Assembly: GCA_903873585.1 (NCBI GenBank)
Contig: CAIQOV010000026.1
Location: 1-64,000 of the forward strand
Reading direction: 5' to 3'
From: an uncultured Rhodobacterales bacterium
GTDB lineage: Bacteria; Pseudomonadota; Alphaproteobacteria; Rhodobacterales; Rhodobacteraceae
DNA length: 64,000 nucleotides
Shown here: positions 35,759-44,995 of the stretch, in pieces
How positions within the stretch are numbered: the stretch's first letter is position 1
Layout of the letters: each line of letters begins with the position of its first letter
Notes under the pieces: generated by a model
Told to the model about the DNA's origin: nothing
Database searches by the model: none
What the model saw: the letters and a program-made list of their open reading frames with translations, nothing else
Program-made: the position numbers and the translations under genes

Positions 35759-35761
35759 CCC

Positions 35762-38566
35762 CTAATGCGCCTGCGCCCAGTTCGCACCTTTGCCCGCCTC
35801 AACGATCAACGGCACTTTTAGGTGAACGGCGGGGTGGGATGCGCCCTCCATCACCTGTTTGGCCACCGCAATCAGGGTGTCGGCTGCGGCTTCGTCCACC
35901 TCGAACAGCAGTTCGTCATGCACTTGCAGCAGCATCTTGGCGGGCAAATCCGCAATCGCCGCAGGCATCCGGATCATGGCGCGGCGGATCACGTCTGCCG
36001 CCGTGCCTTGGATCGGCGCGTTGATCGCGGCGCGTTTGGCAAAGCCGGCACCGGGGCCTTTGGCGTTGATTTCGGGCGTGTGGATTTTGCGGCCGAACAG
36101 GGTTTGGACATAGCCGTGTTCCTGCGCAAACTTCACCGTGGTCGCCATGTATTCCTTAATGCCGGGGAAGCGTTCGAAATAGCGGTCGATGAACCCCTGC
36201 GCTTCGGCGCGTGGAATGCGCAGATTGCGCGCAAGGCCAAAGCCCGAAATGCCGTAGATCACGCCGAAGTTAATGGCCTTGGCCCTGCGCCGGATGTCAG
36301 AGGTCATCTGATCCAGCGGCACGTTGAACATCTCTGAAGCCGTCATGGCGTGAATGTCGATCCCGTCACGAAAGCTTTGCTGCAAGGCGGGGATGTCGGC
36401 GATATGGGCCAAGATGCGCAGTTCGATCTGCGAATAGTCCAGCGATACCAGAACCTTGCCCTTGGGGGCCACAAACGCCTCACGAATGCGGCGACCTTCT
36501 TCGGAGCGCACGGGGATGTTTTGCAGGTTCGGATCGGTTGAAGATAAGCGCCCCGTGACAGCGCCTGTGATGGAATAGCTGGTGTGAACCCGCCCTGTTT
36601 CAGGGTTGATATGGTCTTGCAGCGCATCGGTGTAGGTGGATTTCAGCTTTGAAAGCTGCCGCCAATCCAGCACCTTTCCGGGCAGTTCATGTTCGGTGGC
36701 CAAATCTTCCAGCACATCCGCGCCCGTGCCATAAGCCCCGTTCTTACCCTTTTCCCCACCGGGCAGCGCCATCTTATCAAACAGAATCTCGCCCAACTGT
36801 TTGGGCGACCCCACGTTGAACTTTTCCCCTGCCAGCGTTTGGATTTCGTCTTCCAACTGCGCCATCTTTTGCGCAAAGGCCCCCGACATCCGCGAAAGGG
36901 TGTGCCGATCCACCTGTATGCCCGCCATCTCCATCTCGGCCAAAACGGCGACCAAGGGGCGTTCCAGCGTTTCGTAAACCGTGGTCACATGGGCGCTGTG
37001 CAGCTTGGGCTTAAAGGCCTGCCATAGGCGCAGGGTGACATCGGCATCTTCGGCGGCATAGGCCACGGCTTTGTCTAACGGCACGCGGTCAAAGGTGATG
37101 GCCGATTTGCCCGACCCGATCAAGTCTTTGATTGGAATGGGCGAATGGCCCAGATAACGGTCTGACAGCTCGTCCATGCCGTGGTTATGCTGGCCTGCGT
37201 GCATGGCGTAAGACATCAGCATCGTGTCGTCGATCGGGGCAACGGTGATGCCAAGACGGGCGAAAATCTTGGCGTCGTATTTCATGTTCTGGCCGATTTT
37301 CAGAACCGCATCATCTTCCAGCAGCGGTTTTAGCATTGCGAGCACAGCATCGCGGGGCATTTGGCCTTCGGTCAGGGTAACAGCGCCCAGCAGATCGTCG
37401 GTGCCAGTGCGGTGCAGCAAGGGGATATAGGCCGCTTGCCCCGCGTCAACGCAGAGCGAGATGCCCACAATCTCGGCCTGCATTTCGTTCAGGCTGGTGG
37501 TTTCGGTATCAACCGCCAAATACCCCCGCGCCCGAGCGCGCGCGATCCAATCTTCCAGCGTCTGCGCATCGCAGATGCAGGTGTAAGCGGTGGTGTCAAA
37601 GGGCAACGCCTGCGCTTGCGGGGCGTCATGCGCGCCTGCCACTTCAAAGCCCTTGCCTGCCGCCAGAACCGGAGCGTCGATTTTCAGCTTTTCCGACACG
37701 CGCCGGATCAGGGTTTGAAATTCCATCTGTTGCAAGAAGGCCATGATGGCGTCCGGCTCTGGCGCCCGCAGTTCGAAACTGGCTAAGTCCACCTCAATCG
37801 GCGTGTCGTCTTTCAGCGTCACAAGCTGGCGCGACAGGCGGATTTGGTCGGCGTGATCCACCAAAGCCTCGCGGCGCTTGGGTTGTTTGATTTCACCCGC
37901 CCGCGCCAAAAGCGTATCAAGGTCGCCGTATTCTTGGATAAGCAGGGCCGCCGTCTTTAGCCCGATCCCCGGCGCGCCGGGCACGTTATCAACCGAATCG
38001 CCTGCCAATGATTGCACATCCACCACGCGGTCGGGGGCGACGCCGAACTTTTCCATCACCTCGTCCAGCCCAAGGCGCTTGTTCTTCATCGGGTCGTGCA
38101 TATCGACCCCGTTTCCGATCAACTGCATCAGGTCTTTGTCTGATGACAGAATCGTCACTGTCCCGCCCGCTTCACTGGCGCGCTTGGCAAGGGTGGCGAT
38201 GATATCGTCGGCCTCGTAGCCCGCCATTTCAATGCAGGCCACGTTAAAGGCGCGGGTGGCATCGCGCGTTAGCGGGAACTGCGGGCGCAGGTCTTCGGGC
38301 AGGGGCGGGCGGTTGGCTTTGTAGGCAGGGAAGATGTCGTTGCGAAAGGTCTTTGACCCCGCATCGAAGATCACCGCGATATGAGTGGGCGCGTTTTGGC
38401 TGCGCGTGGTGGTCAACTCGCCCCACAGCAAGTTGCAAAACCCCGCCACAGCCCCCACCGGCAACCCGTCAGACTTGCGCGTAAGTGGCGGTAAGGCGTG
38501 GTAGGCCCGAAAGATAAAGGCCGATCCGTCGATCAGATGAAGGTGATGGCCCTTGCCGAATGTCAT
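35762..38566 (-). CDS. polA: DNA polymerase I
   Basis: 934 residues from ATG 38566, where the protein begins with the conserved H-L-I-D-G-S-A-F-I-F-R-A-Y-H-A segment. The 5' nuclease domain (1 to about 300) has its Asp ligands (GYEADDIIATLA, SSDKDLMQL). The 3'-5' exonuclease domain keeps the metal residues (LAVDTETTSLNE), so proofreading is intact. Polymerase motifs A (DYSQIELRILAH), B (RRRAKAINFGVIYG) and C (VHDELLFEV) are present. It functions in Okazaki-fragment processing and repair. The stop lies 3 bp from the duplicated DUF1203 end. Confidence 0.97.
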   Translation of the reverse strand: MTFGKGHHLHLIDGSAFIFRAYHALPPLTRKSDGLPVGAVAGFCNLLWGELTTTRSQNAPTHIAVIFDAGSKTFRNDIFPAYKANRPPLPEDLRPQFPLTRDATRAFNVACIEMAGYEADDIIATLAKRASEAGGTVTILSSDKDLMQLIGNGVDMHDPMKNKRLGLDEVMEKFGVAPDRVVDVQSLAGDSVDNVPGAPGIGLKTAALLIQEYGDLDTLLARAGEIKQPKRREALVDHADQIRLSRQLVTLKDDTPIEVDLASFELRAPEPDAIMAFLQQMEFQTLIRRVSEKLKIDAPVLAAGKGFEVAGAHDAPQAQALPFDTTAYTCICDAQTLEDWIARARARGYLAVDTETTSLNEMQAEIVGISLCVDAGQAAYIPLLHRTGTDDLLGAVTLTEGQMPRDAVLAMLKPLLEDDAVLKIGQNMKYDAKIFARLGITVAPIDDTMLMSYAMHAGQHNHGMDELSDRYLGHSPIPIKDLIGSGKSAITFDRVPLDKAVAYAAEDADVTLRLWQAFKPKLHSAHVTTVYETLERPLVAVLAEMEMAGIQVDRHTLSRMSGAFAQKMAQLEDEIQTLAGEKFNVGSPKQLGEILFDKMALPGGEKGKNGAYGTGADVLEDLATEHELPGKVLDWRQLSKLKSTYTDALQDHINPETGRVHTSYSITGAVTGRLSSTDPNLQNIPVRSEEGRRIREAFVAPKGKVLVSLDYSQIELRILAHIADIPALQQSFRDGIDIHAMTASEMFNVPLDQMTSDIRRRAKAINFGVIYGISGFGLARNLRIPRAEAQGFIDRYFERFPGIKEYMATTVKFAQEHGYVQTLFGRKIHTPEINAKGPGAGFAKRAAINAPIQGTAADVIRRAMIRMPAAIADLPAKMLLQVHDELLFEVDEAAADTLIAVAKQVMEGASHPAVHLKVPLIVEAGKGANWAQAH

Positions 38567-38678
38567 AAAACGCCCCCGTGTTGTGGCATGACCTTGGCAC
38601 GATCCGCCACCCAAAACCATCACCCAAAGCGCGGCAGCCCGCCCCCCAGCCTGTCAGCCCGTGTGGTGCTGGGTTGGC

Positions 38679-38864
38679 CTAGTGATCGTCGTGCGCGTGA
38701 TCGCGGTCGATCACGAATCGCTTGTCGCAATAGCCGCATTCGACAAAGCCGGTGTCGGCAGGAATGCTCAGCCAAACGCGCGGATGGCCCAAGCCGCCCA
38801 CGCCGCCGTCACAGGCGACCTTCCAAGAGGTGACAGTTTGGGTTTCTGGCGCTTTGGTTGTCAT
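38679..38864 (-). CDS. zf-CHCC zinc-finger protein
   Basis: 61 residues from ATG 38864, chosen for AAGGG at 9 nt; ATG 38873 abuts that site. It has the C-x-G...G-H-P...C-x2-C pattern ([18 protein letters not shown]...[11 protein letters not shown]) of the zf-CHCC family, related to the NDUFS6 subunit of complex I, and binds one zinc. It is probably part of respiratory or assembly machinery, but is not in a nuo cluster. Confidence 0.8.
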   Translation of the reverse strand: MTTKAPETQTVTSWKVACDGGVGGLGHPRVWLSIPADTGFVECGYCDKRFVIDRDHAHDDH

Positions 38865-38931
38865 GGCTGGCATCCCTTGATCAGGTTTGGCGCTTGATAG
38901 CCGCTGGCGTGGGCTATGGGAAGGGGGCGGC

Positions 38932-39717
38932 TTACGACGCGCCGCCGATCATCCGATCACGGGCTTTTAGCGCGTTCAGCCAGCCCAAGCCATGCACCGT
39001 GGCGCGGGCAGGGCGGTATTCGGCGGCGACCCAGCCGTCATACCCCTGCGCATCCAGATCGCGGAACATCGCCGTCAGGTCGAACCCGCCGCCGCCCGGC
39101 TCTGCCCGAGTGGGAAAGCCCGCGATTTGCACATGGTTGACCAGATCGCGGTGCTTGTCCCACACCGCCTGCGCATCGCCGTGAATGCGCGCTGCGTGCC
39201 AGACATCAAACTGCAAACCGATGCGCAACGAGGCATCCAGATCTTGCAAAATCCGCGCCGCCTGATCGAAATCGTTCAAGAAATAACCCGGCCAGTCTTC
39301 GGCATTCAACGGCTCGATGGTAAAGCCCAGTTCAGGCGCTGTTTGTGCGGCCCAGATCAGGTTTTCTACAAAAACCTCGGTCGCTTGCGGCCCTTTGGCC
39401 ACGCCTGCCATGATATGCACCTTGCCTGCGCCAAGGCGCGTGGCGATATCGGCGGCGCGCAGAAAATGGGCGCGGAAGGTTTCTTGCATCCCCGGCACTG
39501 CTGCGTGGCCGCGATCACCTGAGGCCCAATCCCCCGGCGGTGTGTTGATCAGCGCCAAGGGCATGCCTGCCAGCGCCGCCTGCCAGTCTTTGACCGGATG
39601 GTCATAGGGAAACAGAATCTCGACCCCGTCAAACCCCGCCTGCGCGGCCAAGCCTGGCCGGTCAAGGCTGGGCACCTCGGTAAACAGCATGGTCAGATTG
39701 GCGGCGTATCTGGGCAT
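38932..39717 (-). CDS. hyi: Hydroxypyruvate isomerase
   Basis: 261 residues, AP endonuclease 2-type TIM barrel. Metal/catalytic acidic residues are in [10 protein letters not shown] (Glu near 142) and GWVAAEYRP (Glu near 239); GLQFDVWHA supplies further ligands. It interconverts hydroxypyruvate and tartronate semialdehyde, the expected length being about 258-260. With Sga and the hydroxyacid dehydrogenase it completes a hydroxypyruvate-handling set within the window. It lies 6 bp downstream of the DUF1285 gene on the same strand. Confidence 0.85.
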   Translation of the reverse strand: MPRYAANLTMLFTEVPSLDRPGLAAQAGFDGVEILFPYDHPVKDWQAALAGMPLALINTPPGDWASGDRGHAAVPGMQETFRAHFLRAADIATRLGAGKVHIMAGVAKGPQATEVFVENLIWAAQTAPELGFTIEPLNAEDWPGYFLNDFDQAARILQDLDASLRIGLQFDVWHAARIHGDAQAVWDKHRDLVNHVQIAGFPTRAEPGGGGFDLTAMFRDLDAQGYDGWVAAEYRPARATVHGLGWLNALKARDRMIGGAS

Positions 39718-39723
39718 CGGCTC

Positions 39724-40296
39724 TCAAATCAGGTCGGCAGAGGGGATCACTTTAAAGAACTGGCCCTTGGACCACAGTCCGAACCAGCTTTGTCCGTCTT
39801 GTTGCACCTCATGGCAACCCAATTCGATCATGCGGTAAAAGCTCTTGCGGTCGATCAGGGCGTTCAGGCCCGCTCTGACATGGATATAGGGGGCCGGTTC
39901 GTCATTTATAAGACGCACGGTGATGGGGTGATCGGCATCCGCCTCTACCTCGTCCTCGGTCTTGGTCACAAAGCGCAGCACCTGCGCGCGGCCTTCGCCT
40001 GTGGCGGTCACATCCACCGCCAACAAAGGCGCGTCATCGACCTTGATCCCCACCTTTTCCACCGGTGTGACCAGAAAATACGCCTCCCCCTCACGCTTTA
40101 GGATCGAGGAGAACAGCTTGACCATCGGCGCGCGGCCAATCGGCGTGCCCAGATAAAACCACGTTCCATCCCGCGCGATGCGCATATCAATGTCGCCGCA
40201 AAAGGGTGGGTTCCACAGGTGCACAGGCGGCGGGCCCTTTTTGGCGGCCTGCGTGACGGCGGATAACAGGCCCCCCGCACTCGGTTTCACGATCAT
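39724..40296 (-). CDS. DUF1285 family protein
   Basis: 190 residues. The pattern PPVHLWNPPFCGDIDMRIARDGTWFYLGTPIGRAPMVKLFSSILKREGEAYFLVTPVEKVGI is diagnostic of DUF1285, a two-domain beta-rich fold of unknown biochemical function conserved in alphaproteobacteria. Co-directional with hyi and divergent from the moxR operon (81-bp spacer). Confidence 0.88.
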   Translation of the reverse strand: MIVKPSAGGLLSAVTQAAKKGPPPVHLWNPPFCGDIDMRIARDGTWFYLGTPIGRAPMVKLFSSILKREGEAYFLVTPVEKVGIKVDDAPLLAVDVTATGEGRAQVLRFVTKTEDEVEADADHPITVRLINDEPAPYIHVRAGLNALIDRKSFYRMIELGCHEVQQDGQSWFGLWSKGQFFKVIPSADLI

Positions 40297-40377
40297 TTGT
40301 GCTCTTTGCCCTTTTGCCGTTTGTGCCTGCCGCCAGTATTGGCTTTACTGTGCCCCAACCCCGACCGGAGCCTAGTC

Positions 40378-41370
40378 ATGTCCCAAGCCGAAGACCTTGT
40401 CACTGTCATTGAAGACCTTGGCGCAAAATTGGCCGCAGCGCGGGCCGAAATCGGCGGGCGCTTTATCGGGCAAGAGGCGGTGGTGGATCTGGTGATGGCG
40501 GCGCTGCTGTCAGGCGGGCACGCTTTGCTGGTGGGCTTGCCCGGTTTGGGTAAGACGCTGTTGGTAGATACCTTGGGCACAGTGATGGGCCTGCGCACCA
40601 ACCGAATCCAGTTCACCCCCGACCTGATGCCAGCCGATATCTTGGGCAGCGAAGTGCTGGAAGCCGCCGCCGATGGCACCCGCGCCTTTCGCTTTCTGGA
40701 AGGACCGGTCTTTTGCGAGCTGTTGATGGCGGACGAGATCAACCGCGCCAGCCCGCGCACCCAATCAGCCCTTTTGCAGGCGATGCAGGAACGCGAAGTT
40801 ACCATCGCAGGCCAGCACCGCCGCCTTGGCCCGCCGTTTCATGTGCTGGCCACGCAAAACCCGATTGAACAAGAAGGCACCTATCCCCTGCCCGAAGCCC
40901 AGTTGGACCGATTCTTGGTGCAGGTTGATGTGGCCTATCCGACCCGCGCGGCAGAGCGTGATATCTTGATGGCCACCACAGGCGCGCATCTTGCGCAGGC
41001 CAAAGCCGCGCTGTCTGCCGCTGATCTGATGGCCGCCCAAACGCTTATCCGGCGGATGCCCGTGGGTGATCTGGTGGTCGAGGCGATCTTGGACCTTGTG
41101 CGCGCCTGCCGCCCCAGTGCGGATGAGGGCCGCGCTTTGCAAGGCGCCCTTGCCTGGGGCCCCGGGCCGCGTGCGGCGCAATCGCTTATGCTGATGGTGC
41201 GCGCCCGCGCCCTGTTGCAGGGCCGCTTGGCCCCCACCTTGGCCGATCTGCGCGCCTTGGCACAGCCCGTTCTGGGCCACCGCATGGCGCTTACCTTTGC
41301 CGCCCGCGCCCGTGGCGAGAGCTTGGCCGATGTCATCGCCACCGTTTGCGACAGGATCCTGCCCGCGTGA
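40378..41370 (+). CDS. MoxR-family AAA+ ATPase
   Basis: 330 residues from ATG 40378. Walker A is GLPGLGKTLLVDTLG and Walker B is LLMADEINRASPRTQSALLQAM. The sensor region is ATQNPIEQEGTYPLPEAQLDRFL, followed by the AAA_lid_2. MoxR ATPases act as chaperones that activate partner proteins with VWA domains. It is encoded first in a four-gene overlapping operon with DUF58, DUF4159 and a VWA-like membrane protein. Confidence 0.92.
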   Translation: MSQAEDLVTVIEDLGAKLAAARAEIGGRFIGQEAVVDLVMAALLSGGHALLVGLPGLGKTLLVDTLGTVMGLRTNRIQFTPDLMPADILGSEVLEAAADGTRAFRFLEGPVFCELLMADEINRASPRTQSALLQAMQEREVTIAGQHRRLGPPFHVLATQNPIEQEGTYPLPEAQLDRFLVQVDVAYPTRAAERDILMATTGAHLAQAKAALSAADLMAAQTLIRRMPVGDLVVEAILDLVRACRPSADEGRALQGALAWGPGPRAAQSLMLMVRARALLQGRLAPTLADLRALAQPVLGHRMALTFAARARGESLADVIATVCDRILPA

Positions 41371-42245
41371 CCCTTGCCCCCGATCTGCGCGCCCATGCCG
41401 AGGCTTTGGGGCAAACCTTGCCGCCCCTGCTGGCCGCTGCCGAGCATTTGGCCGCGAGTGTCACCTTGGGCGAGCATGGCCGCAGACGCCCCGGCATGGG
41501 GGATGACTTCTGGCAATACCGCCCCGCCCGCGCGGGCGATCCTTTGCGCCTGATCGATTGGCGCAGGTCGGCGCGGTCGGATCAGGCGTTTGTGCAAGAA
41601 CGCGAATGGCAAGCGGCGCAGTCGGTGGTGTTCTGGGTCGATCCCGCTCAGTCGATGGGCTTTGCAGGCAGCGCCCGCCCGCCCAAATCCGACCGCGCCC
41701 GCCTTTTGGCTTTGGCCTTGGCCGTGTTGCTGCTGCGTGCGGGCGAACAGGTGGGCCTAGCGGGCCACCCCCACCCGCCCCGCGCTGGCAAAGGCCAGAT
41801 CCTGCGCTTGGTCGAGGCGCTGGCGACTGATTTGGCCGCCCCCGCGCAAGACTATGCGGCGGCCTTGCCGATGGATTTTGCCCGACAAGGGCGGGCGGTC
41901 TTTGTCTCGGACTTCTTGGGCGATCTGTCAGGGTTAGAGCGGTCTTTGGCCCAAGCCGCTGCCAGCGGTGTGAAGGGCTTGCTTCTGCAAGTGCTTGACC
42001 CCGAGGAGGAGTCTTTCCCCTTCGATGGCCGCACCGTCTTTGTGTCCATGGGCGGCAGTCTTGCGCATGAAACCAAAAGTGCCGCTGATCTGCGCGGGCT
42101 GTATCTGGCGCGCTTGGCAGAGCGTAAGGCGCGGTTGGGCGACCTCGCCCAAGCGGCTGGCTGGGTTTACGCAGACCACCACACGGGCCAACCCGCGACG
42201 ACGGCGCTTCTTTGGGCTTACCGTGCGTTGCAGGGTGGGTGGTGA
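41367..42245 (+). CDS. DUF58 (VWA-like) protein
   Basis: 292 residues. GTG 41367 overlaps the moxR stop (GTGA). It has the DUF58 signature FWQYRPARAGDPLRLIDWRRSARSD, followed by a VWA-like fold (VVFWVDPAQSMGF, VFVSDFLGDLSGLERSL). It is the usual MoxR partner and probably peripheral at the membrane. The next gene begins at its stop (TGATG). Confidence 0.88.
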   Translation: MTLAPDLRAHAEALGQTLPPLLAAAEHLAASVTLGEHGRRRPGMGDDFWQYRPARAGDPLRLIDWRRSARSDQAFVQEREWQAAQSVVFWVDPAQSMGFAGSARPPKSDRARLLALALAVLLLRAGEQVGLAGHPHPPRAGKGQILRLVEALATDLAAPAQDYAAALPMDFARQGRAVFVSDFLGDLSGLERSLAQAAASGVKGLLLQVLDPEEESFPFDGRTVFVSMGGSLAHETKSAADLRGLYLARLAERKARLGDLAQAAGWVYADHHTGQPATTALLWAYRALQGGW

Positions 42246-44995
42246 TGGTGGGCTTTACCTCTCCAATCCTGCTGATCGGCCTTTTGGCCTTGCCACTGCT
42301 GTGGATGCTGCTGCGCGCCGTGCCGCCCGCCGCGATAAGGCGCAGGTTTGCGGGCGTGGCTTTGTTGCTGGGCTTACAGGACAAGACCCAACAGGCCGAC
42401 AAAACCCCGTGGTGGCTGCTGGTGCTGCGCATGCTGGCGTTGGCGGCGGTGATTGTGGGCTTTGCGGGGCCGGTGGTGAACCCTAAAGCGGGGGTTAAGG
42501 TGAGCGACCCTTTGCTGATCATCTTCGATGGCGGCTGGGCCGATGCCTATGATTGGCCCCAACGGCAGGCCAAAGCCGCCAGCCTGCTGGACGGTGCAGC
42601 GCAAGACGGGCGCGCGGTGGCGTTGGTGCAACTGGCCGACCCGCCGCAAGCGCTGACGTTTAAGGCCGCGTCTGATTGGCGCGGCAGGCTGGCCGCGATG
42701 GCTCCGCTTGGGTGGCAGCCGCAGGACTTGGCGCTTTGGGGGGATGCTTTGCCCCAGGGGCCTTTTGATACGGCGTGGATTTCGGATGGGATGGCCCATT
42801 CCGGTCAGGCGGAATTGCTGGCGTTTTTGCAAGAGCGGGGAAGGGTGGATGTGTTCGCATCCAACCGCCCAACCTACGCGCTTGGCCCCGCAAGCCAAGC
42901 CGATGGCAAGGTAACGCTCAGCGTGCAGCGCCTTGCGCAAGGGGGGCCTGCCGCGGTCGACGTTGTGGCCCTTGGGCCTGATCCTTCGGGTGTTGAACGC
43001 GATCTTGCCCGCGCCAAAGCCACCTTTGGCCCCCAAGACACCGCAGCCCTTGGCGAACTTAACCTGCCCGCCGAACTGCGCAACCGTGTCACCCGCTTTG
43101 CCCTTGAGGGCCAGCGCAGCGCAGGGGCGGTGACCTTGGCGGGTGATACGCTCAAACGGCGCAAGGTGGCATTGGTGTCTGACACGGCTGACGGTGAAGG
43201 ATTGCAGCTTTTGGCGCCGCTGCATTACCTGCGCCAAGCGCTGAACGCCTCGACTGATGTGCTGACGGGCGGTTTGGGGGATGTGTTGCCCACCAACCCC
43301 GATGTGATCGTGCTGGCCGATGTGGCGCAGATGCCGCAACCGCAGGCTGACGCTTTGCAAGCTTGGGTGGAAAAGGGCGGATTGCTGCTGCGCTTTGCTG
43401 GGCCAAAACTTGCAGCGTCAGACATGGCGGCGCTGGCGGGCGACCCATTGATGCCCGTCACGTTGCGCCAAGGCGGGCTGACCAGCGGCGGCGCGATGAG
43501 CTGGGGCGCACCCAAGACGCTGGCCGATTTTGCCCAATCCTCGCCCTTTCACGGGCTAAGTGTTCCGCCCGACCTTAAGGTGCGCACCCAAGTGCTGGCC
43601 CAGCCTGACGCTGACCTGCCCGCCCGCACCCTAGCCGCCCTAGACGATGGCACGCCCTTGGTGACGCGCAAGGCGTTGGGGCAGGGGCAGGTGGTGCTGT
43701 TTCACGTCACCGCCAACGCCGAATGGTCTGACCTGCCGCTGTCGGGCCTGTTTGTGCAGATGCTGGAACGTCTGGCGGTGTCCGCCACCGCTGGCAGCAC
43801 GGGGGCCGATGTGCTGGCAGGGCTGGTCTGGACGCCAGAGCATATCCTGAACGGCTGGGGCGATCTGGCCGACCCGACTGCTTTGGCGGGTTTGGCGGGG
43901 GCGGATTTGGTAAAGGCGATGCAGGTTGGCCCCTCGTCCAAGGTTCCGGCGGGGGTGTATCGGCACGATGGCTTGGGCGTGGCGCTGAATGCCGTGCCGC
44001 AGGATCAGCCCTTGGTCAAGGCCGCTTGGCCTGCGGGCGTTGCGGTGCAGGGCCTGACCCTTCCGGCAGAGATTGCCCTAAAAGGGCCGGTGCTGGCCTT
44101 GGCCTTGATCTTGCTGCTGGTGGATGGGGTGGCGACCTTGGCCCTGTCGGGGCGCTTGGGCTTTAAGCGCGCCACGGGTGCGGTGCTGCTGGCGCTGGCG
44201 CTGCTGGCGCATCCCCAAGACGCGCAGGCCGATGATGCCGCCGATCAAAGGGCGATTGCTGCGACCCAAGGCGTGGTGCTGGCCTATGTCATGACGGGCG
44301 ATGCTGCGGTCGATGCGACCTCAGCGGCTGGTTTGCAGGGCCTAAGCGACCAGTTGACCGCCCGCACCGCGATAGAGCCTTTGGCGCCGATGGGCGTGGA
44401 TGTGGAAAAGGACGAGGTGGTGTTCTTTCCCTTCCTGTACTGGCCAATCACCGCTGATGCCGCCACACCCTCGGCCGCAGCTTATGACAAGCTGAACCAC
44501 TACCTGCGCAGCGGCGGGATGATTTTGTTTGACACCCGCGATGCCGACATGGCGGGCGCTGGCCCCACGCCTGAAGGCCAAGCCTTGCAGCGCATTGCCC
44601 AAGGACTAGACATCCCCCCCCTAGCCCCCCTGCCCGACGACCACGTTCTGACCCGCAGCTTTTACCTGCTGCAAGCCTTCCCCGGTCGCTTTGTCGAAGG
44701 GGACCTGTGGGTCGAAGCCCCCCCGCCCGATGCTGCCAAAACCGATGGCATGCCGTTTCGCAATCTGAACGATGGCGTGACGCCCGTGGTGATCGGCGGC
44801 AACGATTGGGCCAGCGCTTGGGCGGTGGATGCCAACGGCTGGCCCTTGCTGCCCGTGGGGCGCGGGGCGGCGGGGGATCAGCAAAGGGAATATGCCTACC
44901 GCTTTGGCATCAACCTGATCATGTATGTGCTGACGGGCAATTATAAATCCGACCAAGTGCATGTGCCTGCCTTGTTGGAAAGGTTGGGCAAATGA
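42245..44995 (+). CDS. BatA-like/DUF4159 membrane protein
   Basis: 916 residues from ATG 42245. The N-terminus is of BatA type with two transmembrane segments (about 6-22 and 55-75: TSPILLIGLLALPLLWMLLR). A large central region resembles a glutamine-amidotransferase-like fold, with a third membrane segment near 620-650. The C-terminal DUF4159 domain (about 690-910) includes VVFFPFLYWPI, SGGMILFDTRDAD and YRFGINLIMYVLTGNYKSDQ. Comparable proteins accompany MoxR/DUF58 in many alphaproteobacteria; a cell-envelope role is inferred. Ends ATGA with the next gene. Confidence 0.82.
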   Translation: MVGFTSPILLIGLLALPLLWMLLRAVPPAAIRRRFAGVALLLGLQDKTQQADKTPWWLLVLRMLALAAVIVGFAGPVVNPKAGVKVSDPLLIIFDGGWADAYDWPQRQAKAASLLDGAAQDGRAVALVQLADPPQALTFKAASDWRGRLAAMAPLGWQPQDLALWGDALPQGPFDTAWISDGMAHSGQAELLAFLQERGRVDVFASNRPTYALGPASQADGKVTLSVQRLAQGGPAAVDVVALGPDPSGVERDLARAKATFGPQDTAALGELNLPAELRNRVTRFALEGQRSAGAVTLAGDTLKRRKVALVSDTADGEGLQLLAPLHYLRQALNASTDVLTGGLGDVLPTNPDVIVLADVAQMPQPQADALQAWVEKGGLLLRFAGPKLAASDMAALAGDPLMPVTLRQGGLTSGGAMSWGAPKTLADFAQSSPFHGLSVPPDLKVRTQVLAQPDADLPARTLAALDDGTPLVTRKALGQGQVVLFHVTANAEWSDLPLSGLFVQMLERLAVSATAGSTGADVLAGLVWTPEHILNGWGDLADPTALAGLAGADLVKAMQVGPSSKVPAGVYRHDGLGVALNAVPQDQPLVKAAWPAGVAVQGLTLPAEIALKGPVLALALILLLVDGVATLALSGRLGFKRATGAVLLALALLAHPQDAQADDAADQRAIAATQGVVLAYVMTGDAAVDATSAAGLQGLSDQLTARTAIEPLAPMGVDVEKDEVVFFPFLYWPITADAATPSAAAYDKLNHYLRSGGMILFDTRDADMAGAGPTPEGQALQRIAQGLDIPPLAPLPDDHVLTRSFYLLQAFPGRFVEGDLWVEAPPPDAAKTDGMPFRNLNDGVTPVVIGGNDWASAWAVDANGWPLLPVGRGAAGDQQREYAYRFGINLIMYVLTGNYKSDQVHVPALLERLGK

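Larger units (their letters stand above)
35004..35759. other. AT-rich insert flanked by a 72-bp direct repeat of a gene 3' end
   Basis: Bases 35004-35075 (end of the DUF1203 gene) recur at 35688-35759 with three mismatches, offset exactly 684 bp. The stretch between is visibly AT-rich compared with all neighbours and contains one minus-strand gene (35192-35569). Copy 2 ends three bases before the polA stop, suggesting the ancestral order DUF1203-polA with convergent, nearly touching stops. No integrase, transposase or terminal inverted repeats are visible. Gene-free parts (35076-35191 and 35570-35687) hold only an inverted repeat TCTGGGC/GCCCAGA at 35577-35599. Confidence 0.7.
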
